From the NCBI GenBank assembly GCA_017448965.1, contig JAFSKK010000063.1:1-64000 (forward strand): a stretch of 64,000 nucleotides of DNA. The letters run 5' to 3'. Below, piece by piece: positions 1-6,954 of the stretch. The notes beneath the pieces are model-generated. The model saw nothing but the letters and a program-made list of their open reading frames with translations, ran no database searches and was not told where the DNA came from. How positions within the stretch are numbered: position 1 is the stretch's first letter; every line of letters starts with the position of its first letter. A program made the translations under genes and the position numbers. The stretch is from Bacteroidaceae bacterium. GTDB lineage: Bacteria; Bacteroidota; Bacteroidia; Bacteroidales; Bacteroidaceae.

Positions 1-16
1 CGCAAGCTCCACTTTC

Positions 17-185
17 TTGGAGTTAAAGAAGTTAAAGGAGTTAGAGGAGTTAAAGCCGAATGTAATGCTGGCGTGAGAACTCCTCTCCACAGTTGACAGA
101 GTATAGGCTTTAACTCCTATAACTCCTTTAACTCCTGAGCGCCATCGCGTAGCGCTTTGCTCGCAAAGAACCGGTAACTTCCGAA
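17..185. repeat. 9-bp-repeat inverted element, copy 1
   Basis: The left arm at 19-54 holds four tandem 9-mers close to GGAGTTAAA. The right arm at 109-135 holds three 9-mers of the reverse complement (TTTAACTCC, TATAACTCC, TTTAACTCC), so the element can fold into a long hairpin. The tail to about 185 has GC-rich AGCG-type words and ends with GGTAACTTCC. A second element with the same plan lies at 44572-44717. No gene is visible in it. Its function is unknown; I infer a dispersed intergenic element. Confidence 0.7.
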
Positions 186-543
186 AGTTGAGTTAATTAA
201 TTATTATTATAATATTAAAAACTTATACATATAATGTCCTTCTTCCGTCCTTCTCTCGCTGCCCAAACAGCTTCATGTCTACTTTCCTACTTTCTTACTT
301 TCTGTATTTGTGTCTGTACCATGTAATACTGACGTAATCATGCCGACTCCACTAACGTAATCACGTGAAAGTAATAATCGTAAATGCGCCAACGCAACCT
401 GCACTGCCTCAAAATCGGTGTGAGTCACACCGAGGGCGGCGGTCTGAGTCACACCGGTAGGGTCGGTGTGACTCAGACCGTTTTTGAGACTCTTACAGAG
501 GGGTCTTGGTGGTGGTTGGTTTGAGGGTGTTGGGGCTTTGGCG
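186..543. other. Non-coding stretch at the left edge
   Basis: No convincing gene lies between the 9-bp-repeat element and the terminator at 544-578. An open minus-strand frame across it runs through the palindromes at 416-480 and through the terminator of the peptidase gene, and it resembles no family I know. Positions 190-240 are very A/T rich. The palindromic cluster is listed separately. Confidence 0.6.
416..480. repeat. Cluster of three 17-bp palindromic motifs
   Basis: Three variants of one 17-base near-palindrome occur: CGGTGTGAGTCACACCG at 416-432, CGGTCTGAGTCACACCG at 440-456 and CGGTGTGACTCAGACCG at 464-480. The second and third are exact reverse complements with a 7-base loop, so they can form a perfect 17-bp stem. 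The cluster lies downstream of the peptidase terminator. Dyad operator sites, a REP-like element or a transcript-end structure are all possible. Confidence 0.7.
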
Positions 544-578
544 AAAAAAAGAGGCAGCGTCGAATTTGACACTGCCTC
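544..578 (-). terminator. Rho-independent terminator of the M23 peptidase gene
   Basis: Read on the minus strand, a stem pairs GAGGCAG with CTGCCTC (551-557 with 572-578), with three further inner pairs, and is followed at once by seven T residues (544-550). It lies about 27 bases past the stop codon of the peptidase gene. Confidence 0.85.
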
Positions 579-604
579 TTTCACGTGTTATGGAGTTTCT
601 TTGT

Positions 605-1603
605 TTATGAGCATTTGATGCGCTGGCCAGTTTTCAGGACAGCGTTAGACTTGAGACCATTCAGCTTGCGCAACTTGTCAACAGTTGTGTTGTGCTTGCG
701 GGCGATAGAGTAAAGGGTGTCGCCAGATTTCACGGAGTAGGAAACAGCCTTTGATTTTGCTTTAGCCTTTGGCTTGGCAGTTGTTGCGGGCTTAGCGGCA
801 GTTTTTGCAGGTTCTGCAGCAACTTCAGCCTTAGGTGCAGCGGCTACTACAGTTTCTCTTTGAGTGTTCTCTGCTTCAATGTGGTTGGCACTGCGAGTTG
901 CTGCTGCAACAGCATTGCCATTGGAGATGCCGCTGTTCAGCACGAAGTAGTCGCCTGTTACGTCTTGGTTGACAAAGTCAAACATCAGAGCAGGGTTGAT
1001 AGGCTTGCCCAACACGCGGGTCTCGAAGTGCAGGTGAGAACCAAATGACTTACCTGTGTTACCGCCCAATCCGATAGGTTCGCCAGCGCGGACAACCTGA
1101 TTCTTCTTTACGAGTTGCTTGCTGAGGTGGCCGTAGAGTGTCTCCAAACCATTAGGGTGACGAATCACGAGGTAGTAGCCATAGCCACCGCCGTTGTATT
1201 TGCAGATACGCACCTTGCCGTCAAAAGCAGCGCGGATGGTGTCGCCAATGTAGACCTTGACGTCTAATCCCTCATGCATACGTCCCCAGCGAGGACCAAA
1301 TGGAGAGTTGATTTTACGGCTTGGGGTAGGCATGTGGAAGCCTCTCAAGTCTATTTTGTAGTTGGATGGCACGGAGCCAGCGCAACTTCTGATGTTGTCA
1401 GTCCAATCTTGATAGATGTGTGCAGCAGGCTCGTTGAGGTCTGCAGAGATAGCTGCGGTATTGTTGAGTCTTACGTTGTGGATGTCTTTGAGTCTCTTGT
1501 CGGATGGAGCCTGACGTGCGATGTTGTCCTGAGCGAAACCACTGATGGAAACCATGGAAAGCACTGCTATTCCGACTGTTTTCTTGATGCTTGAAAAATT
1601 CAC
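605..1603 (-). CDS. Secreted M23 metallopeptidase with C-terminal LysM domain
   Basis: A 332-residue cell-wall peptidase. Residues 1-24 form a signal peptide ending SGFAQ. The M23 (LytM/lysostaphin) domain covers about 95-210; its zinc ligands show as HEGLD near 109 and the HxH in GSHLHFE near 190. A low-complexity Ala/Lys/Pro linker follows, then a LysM peptidoglycan-binding domain over the last 45 residues (SGDTLYSIARKHNTT). The family cuts peptide bridges of peptidoglycan or, when degenerate, activates amidases; both metal motifs look intact here, so I favour an active endopeptidase. It lies 36 bases downstream of ndk on the same strand, so the two may be co-transcribed, and it ends in a clear terminator. 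Confidence 0.93.
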   Translation of the reverse strand: MNFSSIKKTVGIAVLSMVSISGFAQDNIARQAPSDKRLKDIHNVRLNNTAAISADLNEPAAHIYQDWTDNIRSCAGSVPSNYKIDLRGFHMPTPSRKINSPFGPRWGRMHEGLDVKVYIGDTIRAAFDGKVRICKYNGGGYGYYLVIRHPNGLETLYGHLSKQLVKKNQVVRAGEPIGLGGNTGKSFGSHLHFETRVLGKPINPALMFDFVNQDVTGDYFVLNSGISNGNAVAAATRSANHIEAENTQRETVVAAAPKAEVAAEPAKTAAKPATTAKPKAKAKSKAVSYSVKSGDTLYSIARKHNTTVDKLRKLNGLKSNAVLKTGQRIKCS

Positions 1604-1639
1604 GATTCTTTTAATTTTAGGGGTTTGTTTAATAATTTG

Positions 1640-2101
1640 TTAGTACTCATCATTAGCGTATAAGTACTGGAATACGCCAGGAGTGTAATCGAAGATTTCC
1701 TCTGGCTTGAAGAACCTGTTTAGCTCAATCACTGCGTTTTCGGGAGAATCGGAGGTGTGGATGATGTTCTCTTGGAAACTCATACCGAAGTCACCACGGA
1801 TGGTGCCCGGCGCGGCTTTTCTGGAGTTTGTGCTACCTGTCATCGAACGTACTGTTTCCACAGCATCAACACCTTCGTAGCAGCAGCAAATAACAGGAGA
1901 AGCCATCATGGAGTTCTTGATGCGCTGAAAGAAGGGCTTGCCTGCCAAGTGAGCGTAATGCTCATTCAGTAACTCGTCTGTCAGTTGCATCATCTTCATG
2001 CCAGCCAAACGCAGACCTTTGCGCTCAAAACGGGCTGTCACTTCGCCTACGAGTGCGCGCTGTACTGCACCTGGCTTCAAGATTACAAGAGTTTTCTCCA
2101 T
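1640..2101 (-). CDS. ndk: Nucleoside diphosphate kinase
   Basis: A 153-residue cytosolic enzyme that moves the gamma phosphate of ATP to other nucleoside diphosphates through a phosphohistidine. The start MEKTLVILKPGAV is typical, and the active-site histidine lies in the block NIIHTSDSPENA near residue 115. Length matches the family. A Bacteroidetes-type promoter is seen about 95 bases upstream on the minus strand. The M23 peptidase gene follows after 36 bases, an arrangement with no evident functional link. Confidence 0.96.
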   Translation of the reverse strand: MEKTLVILKPGAVQRALVGEVTARFERKGLRLAGMKMMQLTDELLNEHYAHLAGKPFFQRIKNSMMASPVICCCYEGVDAVETVRSMTGSTNSRKAAPGTIRGDFGMSFQENIIHTSDSPENAVIELNRFFKPEEIFDYTPGVFQYLYANDEY

Positions 2102-2193
2102 TGTTTTTTTCCGATTGTCTCTTTTCGCGTTGATATTTGGAGTTTTGCCCTGATGGACACACTCACAGTTGCTATCAAATTCAATTCTCGGTG

Positions 2194-2224
2194 CAAAGAT
2201 ATGGCTTTTTTTTGAGTTTCACAA
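2194..2224 (-). promoter_or_regulatory. Bacteroidetes-type promoter for ndk
   Basis: On the minus strand the -7 box reads TATCTTTG (2194-2201) and a TTG -33 box lies at 2222-2224, about 21 bases upstream. This fits the TTTG / TAnnTTTG pattern of the phylum and leaves a leader of roughly 85 bases before ndk. Confidence 0.7.
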
Positions 2225-2251
2225 GGATATGGCCATGTTTTTACACTTTTT

Positions 2252-2440
2252 TCACATATCGAGACACTTTTTCACCTCTGCTTCGACGTTTGTCAACTTT
2301 TCTTTGCAATAAGCCACTAAAGCCTTGGCTTCTTTCAAATTGGCGGCCAGGGAGTCGATGTCCATCTCTCCGCTTTCGGTTTTTGCCACAATTTGTTCGA
2401 GGCGTTTCATCGCCTGTTCGTAGGTCATGTTTTTTTCCAT
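2252..2440 (-). CDS. xseB: Exodeoxyribonuclease VII small subunit
   Basis: A 62-residue helical protein with the conserved XseB block MTYEQAMKRLEQIVAKTESG. XseB joins XseA in exonuclease VII, which degrades single-stranded DNA to oligonucleotides in repair. Its start overlaps the 3' end of xseA by 16 bases, which implies translational coupling; it is the last gene of the minus-strand set that begins at 4430. Length is slightly short but usual for the family. Confidence 0.93.
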   Translation of the reverse strand: MEKNMTYEQAMKRLEQIVAKTESGEMDIDSLAANLKEAKALVAYCKEKLTNVEAEVKKCLDM

Positions 2441-3726
2441 GTTACGGTTGATTTGAGGGTTCCAGATGCTAAAGTTGTTTCTATTTCGTCGCCTTCTTTT
2501 ATCTCGTTGGCGTCTTTGATGGCCTTGCCTCCTATCCGTGAGATGCTGAAGCCCAGACGTAGGATTCTTTCGGGTTCTGCATTGCTTAACTTATTCTCCA
2601 TCAATTCAATGCGTTTTCGCTCGTTGCTGAGGGAAAGGGGGACGTGCAACGTGATTCGTTGGTCGAGTAAGGAGATGCGGCTTTTGGCTTTTTCGAAGTG
2701 CTGGGTGCAATTGCGAATCAATGTCGTGGTCATGCGTCCCATGCGTAAGTCTTCCCTTGTTTTGATGATGGAGAAGAGCATGGGGAGTTGGTTCGCCAGC
2801 ATTTTGACCCGTGCGGTCTCGTTGAGAAGACGCTGATTTGTGTAGGTGGTGATTCGGAGTGCCAAGTCTTCTACCGTGTCGAGTTCTTCTTCTTGGTGAT
2901 GGATGAGAAACTCGGCTGCAGCCGTGGGGGTTTTTACACGTGTGTGGGAAATCATGTCAATCACGGTGTCGTCTCGCTCATGTCCGATGCCGGTGATGAT
3001 GGGCAGAGGGAATTGTGCGATGTTTTCAGCTAAGGCAAGCGAGTCAAAACCTTGCAAGTCTGATGTGGCACCACCGCCTCGGATGATGACCACCACATCC
3101 CATTCGCCTTGTTGCTCCATGATGCGGTCGAGTGCGGCTATCACGCTGCTTTCCACCTCGTTGCCCTGCATGCTGGCTTGAAACAGAGCTGTCTTGAAAG
3201 CCAAACCCCGTTTGTTCTGGTGCAGTTGGTTGCAGAAGTCTCCATACCCGGCAGCAGAGGCGGAAGAGATGACGGCGATACGTTGCAGAAGTCGTGGCAG
3301 AGGGAGTTCTTTGTTCATGGTGTCAATGCCTTCCTCTTTCAGTTGCTGTAGAATCTCCTGTCTCCGTCTGGCAATGTCCCCCAGCGTGTAAGTCGGGTCG
3401 ATGTCAATCACGTTCAGCGAATAGCCGTAGAGTTCATGGAAAGTGACTTCCACTTTCATCAGGACTTGCATGCCTGCCGCCAGCGTTTGTCCTGTCGTGT
3501 GCTCAAAGGTGGCCTTGATGAGTCCCCATTGACTTGCCCATGCTTGTGCTCGTGCTTTGGCTATAATGCCATTTCCGCGTGTGTCTTTCTGCACCAATTC
3601 CATGTAGCAATGGCGGTTTGTGCGCAGTTCGTTGATTTCCGCCTGCACCCAATAGGCATCGCTTAGCGTCAGTTCCAGTGTCTGTCTGACAAGCCCGTTC
3701 AGTTCGTGTAGTGTCAATGCTTTCAT
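2425..3726 (-). CDS. xseA: Exodeoxyribonuclease VII large subunit
   Basis: A 433-residue catalytic subunit of exonuclease VII. An N-terminal OB-fold (about 15-110, with WVQAEINELRTNRHCY) precedes the nuclease domain, which shows VVIIRGGGATSDLQGFDS and ITGIGHERDDTVID, both diagnostic of XseA. The C-terminal part is helical and binds XseB in known enzymes. The start ATG at 3726 gives the usual N terminus and lies 8 bases from the stop of the upstream unknown gene, so the three genes probably form one operon. Confidence 0.96.
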   Translation of the reverse strand: MKALTLHELNGLVRQTLELTLSDAYWVQAEINELRTNRHCYMELVQKDTRGNGIIAKARAQAWASQWGLIKATFEHTTGQTLAAGMQVLMKVEVTFHELYGYSLNVIDIDPTYTLGDIARRRQEILQQLKEEGIDTMNKELPLPRLLQRIAVISSASAAGYGDFCNQLHQNKRGLAFKTALFQASMQGNEVESSVIAALDRIMEQQGEWDVVVIIRGGGATSDLQGFDSLALAENIAQFPLPIITGIGHERDDTVIDMISHTRVKTPTAAAEFLIHHQEEELDTVEDLALRITTYTNQRLLNETARVKMLANQLPMLFSIIKTREDLRMGRMTTTLIRNCTQHFEKAKSRISLLDQRITLHVPLSLSNERKRIELMENKLSNAEPERILRLGFSISRIGGKAIKDANEIKEGDEIETTLASGTLKSTVTWKKT

Positions 3727-3734
3727 TTTCGGCT

Positions 3735-4430
3735 TTACACACTGGGGCGTTTCCCTTCTAACACATGCAGAAACGTCTCATAGTTCCTGTCGATGTGGCT
3801 TAGTTCGTATTGTTCTATCTTGAGCGAGAATCGTGCAGGCAGGTCGTCCAAGTCAAAATAAGCTTTGATGAGGCACACGGCATTGAACGCTCTGTCGTCT
3901 CTTCGCTTGATGATGACCATGCAGCATTTTCTCGCTATGACCTTGTCTTCTATCAGCTTGAGTGTCTTGAAGATGAGGTAGTAGGAAAGAGGGGTGTCCA
4001 TTTTGAGAAGCATGGACAGTTGGGTCACCTCGTTGTCTATGTGGAAAGCCTGAAACATGCTGGTCATTTGTTTCTCTGTCTGCATTGCTGGCGTCATCAT
4101 GTTGCAGAGTTTTACGATGGATTCCGTGTTGGTTTCCTTTAGGTGTCCGTACAGTTTCTCCACGCTCTCAGTGTTGAAATTGAGCGTTCCCTCTTCTGCC
4201 AGATGCTTGACGGCTGTTGCCCCGCTGATGAATGCGGCTCGCTTAAATATAATAATGTGCAAAAAGGTTTCCCAAAACAGATCATTCTCCAAGTCGGTCA
4301 GCACTTCTTCCCTCATCACACGCTCCATGCGCCTAAACTCCATGTTGCTCAGGCTCTTCAACATCCGCTCCAATCCGTTCCAGTCGCGTGCGTTGATCAA
4401 TGTCAGTGCTTTTTCTTTGTTGTAATTCAA
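3735..4430 (-). CDS. Unknown 231-residue protein upstream of xseA
   Basis: I do not recognise a family. The protein has no signal peptide or membrane segment, is rich in charged residues and Leu/Met, and looks mainly alpha-helical, with a possible helical-repeat arrangement (several blocks of 30-40 residues). It is the first gene of the set with xseA and xseB, 8 bases upstream of xseA, and has its own Bacteroidetes-type promoter. A cytosolic role near DNA repair can be guessed only from position. Confidence 0.8.
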   Translation of the reverse strand: MNYNKEKALTLINARDWNGLERMLKSLSNMEFRRMERVMREEVLTDLENDLFWETFLHIIIFKRAAFISGATAVKHLAEEGTLNFNTESVEKLYGHLKETNTESIVKLCNMMTPAMQTEKQMTSMFQAFHIDNEVTQLSMLLKMDTPLSYYLIFKTLKLIEDKVIARKCCMVIIKRRDDRAFNAVCLIKAYFDLDDLPARFSLKIEQYELSHIDRNYETFLHVLEGKRPSV

Positions 4431-4478
4431 AAAGAATGTTCTTTCCTCGTGGAGGATGGTTGTGAAATAAATTTTTCA

Positions 4479-4511
4479 CAAAGATACTGATAAAAACGAT
4501 TATGAAACAAA
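4479..4511 (-). promoter_or_regulatory. Promoter for the 3735-4430 gene and xseA-xseB
   Basis: The minus strand reads TATCTTTG at 4479-4486, with a TTTG box at 4508-4511, about 21 bases upstream. It is divergent from the pta promoter at 4599-4630; the 270-base interval between the two start codons holds both promoters and no gene. Confidence 0.65.
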
Positions 4512-4598
4512 TGAATCCAAATAAATTGCATTCTTTCGTGCCAAAACATCTCTTTTGGGCACATGCGAGGCAGAAAAGATGCGTTTTTCGACCTGCCA

Positions 4599-4630
4599 TT
4601 TTGTAAAGTTGCAAGAAACCCGTATCTTTG
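4599..4630 (+). promoter_or_regulatory. Promoter for pta-ackA
   Basis: A TTTTG box at 4599-4603 and TATCTTTG at 4623-4630 lie at the spacing typical of Bacteroidetes housekeeping promoters. The predicted leader to the pta start is about 65 bases. Confidence 0.72.
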
Positions 4631-4700
4631 CAACATTCGGGCGGGTTCGTGGTCAAGATGCGCCCTGTTGGTTTGAAATAAACGTCAAATTATAATTATT

Positions 4701-5708
4701 ATGGCTTTAATTGAAAGTATTATTGCGCGTGCAAAAGCAAATAAGCAGCGCATTGTGCTCCCGGAGTCACTGGAGGAGCGCACTCTGACTGCCGCCGACA
4801 AGTGTCTGGCCGACGACATAGCCGAGATTATTCTTATCGGCAACAAGGATGAGATTTTTGCTCAGGCAGAAAAATTGGGGCTGAAGAACGTTGGCAAGGC
4901 GACCATCATTGACCCTGCTACTTCGGAGAAGACGGAAGAGTATGCTCAGTTGTTGTTCCAACTCCGCCAGAAGAAGGGCATGACGATTGAGAAGGCTCGT
5001 GAGCAAGTGCTGAATCCATTGTATTTCGGATGTCTTATCATCAAGAGTGGTGATGCTGACGGACAGATAAGTGGTGCGTTGTCCACGACGGGTGATACGT
5101 TGCGCCCGGCACTTCAGATTATCAAGTGTGCGCCTGGCATCACCTGTGTGAGTGGTGCAATGCTGCTCATTACCCAGACACCGCAGTATGGTGAAGAGGG
5201 AGTGCTTGTGATGGGCGATGTGGCGGTGACTCCGATGCCTGATGCTGCTCAGTTGGCACAGATTGCTGTATGTACCGCACAAACAGCCAAGAGTGTGGCA
5301 GGCTTTGCAGATCCTCGCGTGGCGATGCTGTCATTCTCGACGAAGGGGAGCGCGAAGCATGAGGTGGTGGACAAAGTGGTTGAAGCCACTCGTTTGGCAA
5401 AGGAACTTGATCCCGCACTCAAGATTGATGGCGAACTGCAGGCTGATGCGGCACTCGTTCCCTCTGTAGGTCAGAAGAAGGCACCTGGTAGTGAAATCGC
5501 AGGAAAGGCGAACGTGTTGGTGGCTCCTTGCCTCGAAGTGGGCAACATCGCCTATAAACTCGTGCAGCGATTGGGAAATGCTGATGCGATTGGCCCCATC
5601 CTTCAGGGTATTGCTCGTCCGGTGAACGACTTGAGTCGTGGTTGCTCGGTGGATGATATTTATAAGATGGTAGCTATTACGGCTTGTCAGGCAATGGACG
5701 CAAAATAA
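4701..5708 (+). CDS. pta: Phosphate acetyltransferase
   Basis: A 335-residue Pta of the short form, catalytic domain only, without the N-terminal DRTGG/P-loop regions of the E. coli enzyme. It converts acetyl-CoA and phosphate to acetyl phosphate, the first step of acetate formation. Typical blocks include RIVLPESLEERTL at the N terminus, SGALSTTGDTLRPALQII around 128-145, and APCLEVGNIAYKLVQRL near 275-292. ackA follows after 35 bases, the usual order. Acetate is a main end product in this group of anaerobes. Confidence 0.96.
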   Translation: MALIESIIARAKANKQRIVLPESLEERTLTAADKCLADDIAEIILIGNKDEIFAQAEKLGLKNVGKATIIDPATSEKTEEYAQLLFQLRQKKGMTIEKAREQVLNPLYFGCLIIKSGDADGQISGALSTTGDTLRPALQIIKCAPGITCVSGAMLLITQTPQYGEEGVLVMGDVAVTPMPDAAQLAQIAVCTAQTAKSVAGFADPRVAMLSFSTKGSAKHEVVDKVVEATRLAKELDPALKIDGELQADAALVPSVGQKKAPGSEIAGKANVLVAPCLEVGNIAYKLVQRLGNADAIGPILQGIARPVNDLSRGCSVDDIYKMVAITACQAMDAK

Positions 5709-5743
5709 AGTTTAAAGTTTAGAGTTTAAAGTTTAGAGAGTTT
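5707..5743 (+). repeat. Tandem heptamers just before ackA
   Basis: AAAGTTT occurs at 5707-5713, 5714-5720 and 5728-5734, with the variant AGAGTTT at 5721-5727 and a last AGTTT touching the ackA ATG. The array occupies the whole pta-ackA gap and begins inside the pta stop region, so it covers the ribosome-binding position of ackA. Confidence 0.75.
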
Positions 5744-6940
5744 ATGAAGAAGATTTTAGTGCTGAACTGTGGTAGCAGTTCAATTAAATACGCTTTGTAT
5801 GATATGGCCGACCAGTCGGTCATCACGTCGGGAGGCATCGAGAAGATTGGCCTTCCTGACTCATTTATTACTGTGAAGCTGAATGGCGAGAAGCATAAGA
5901 TGGAAAAGCCAGTCAAGGAGCATACCGCTGGTGTTCAGTGGATTTTTGAAGTGCTTACGACAGGTGAGTATGCTGTGTTGAAGAGCCTTGACGAACTGGA
6001 TGCTGTGGGTCATCGTATGGTGCATGGTGGTGAAAAGTTCAATAAGTCTGTGCTGCTCACACCCGATGTGATGGAGGCTTTTGCTGCTTGTAATGATTTG
6101 GCTCCACTCCACAACCCTGCCAACATCAAGGGTGTGAATGCTGTGAGCGCTTTGTTGCCCAACATTCCACAGGTAGGTGTGTTTGATACAGCTTTCCATC
6201 AGACAATGCCTGATTATGCCTATATGTACGCTTTGCCTTACGAACTCTATAGCAAGTATGGAGTGCGTCGTTATGGTTTCCATGGTACGAGCCATCGCTA
6301 TGTTTCGCAGCGTGTGTGCGAGTTCCTTGGTGTGAAGCCTGAAGGAAAGAAGATCATCACTTGTCACATTGGTAATGGTGCTTCTATCGCAGCTGTGAAG
6401 GATGGCAAGTGTGTAGATACTTCAATGGGTTTGACACCACTGGAGGGTCTTATCATGGGTACTCGTTCTGGTGATATTGATGCAGGTGCAGTGACCTTCT
6501 TGATGGATAAGTTGGGACTTGACACGAAGGGTATCAGCAACCTTCTGAACAAAAAGTCTGGTTTGCTGGGTGTGAGTGAAGGTTTCTCTGACTTCCGCGA
6601 TATCCTTGCAGGTATTGCTGCTGGCAATGACAAAGCTCGTTTGGCCAAGGATATGTATTGCTATCGCATCAAGAAGTACATCGGTGAGTACGCAGCCGCT
6701 ATGGGAGGTGTGGACATCATCCTCTTCACAGGTGGTGCTGGCGAGAATCAGTACGAGGTGCGTGAGGGTGCCACAAAGGGTTTGGAGTTCATGGGTATCA
6801 AGCTCGACGATGCCAAGAACAAGGCTTGTCGTGCGAAAGAGGCTATTCTATCTGCCGATGACTCGCAAGTGACCATCTGCTGCATCCCTACGGACGAGGA
6901 ACTGATGATTGCGTTGGATACACTGGAATTAACGAAGTAA
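5744..6940 (+). CDS. ackA: Acetate kinase
   Basis: A 398-residue enzyme that makes ATP and acetate from acetyl phosphate and ADP. The N terminus KILVLNCGSSSIKYALYD is the adenylate-grip motif of the ASKHA fold; HRMVHGGE near 87-94, the block FDTAFHQTMP near 147-156 and HGTSHRYVS near 182-190 are conserved. Length is normal. It follows pta and is separated from the parC-like gene by only 14 bases, so transcription may run on through it. Confidence 0.97.
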   Translation: MKKILVLNCGSSSIKYALYDMADQSVITSGGIEKIGLPDSFITVKLNGEKHKMEKPVKEHTAGVQWIFEVLTTGEYAVLKSLDELDAVGHRMVHGGEKFNKSVLLTPDVMEAFAACNDLAPLHNPANIKGVNAVSALLPNIPQVGVFDTAFHQTMPDYAYMYALPYELYSKYGVRRYGFHGTSHRYVSQRVCEFLGVKPEGKKIITCHIGNGASIAAVKDGKCVDTSMGLTPLEGLIMGTRSGDIDAGAVTFLMDKLGLDTKGISNLLNKKSGLLGVSEGFSDFRDILAGIAAGNDKARLAKDMYCYRIKKYIGEYAAAMGGVDIILFTGGAGENQYEVREGATKGLEFMGIKLDDAKNKACRAKEAILSADDSQVTICCIPTDEELMIALDTLELTK

Positions 6941-6954
6941 GTTAAAAAGGAAAA

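Noticed and set aside
279-584. A 101-residue minus-strand frame
   Set aside because: It starts inside the peptidase terminator, runs through the palindromic repeats and has no recognisable family or promoter.
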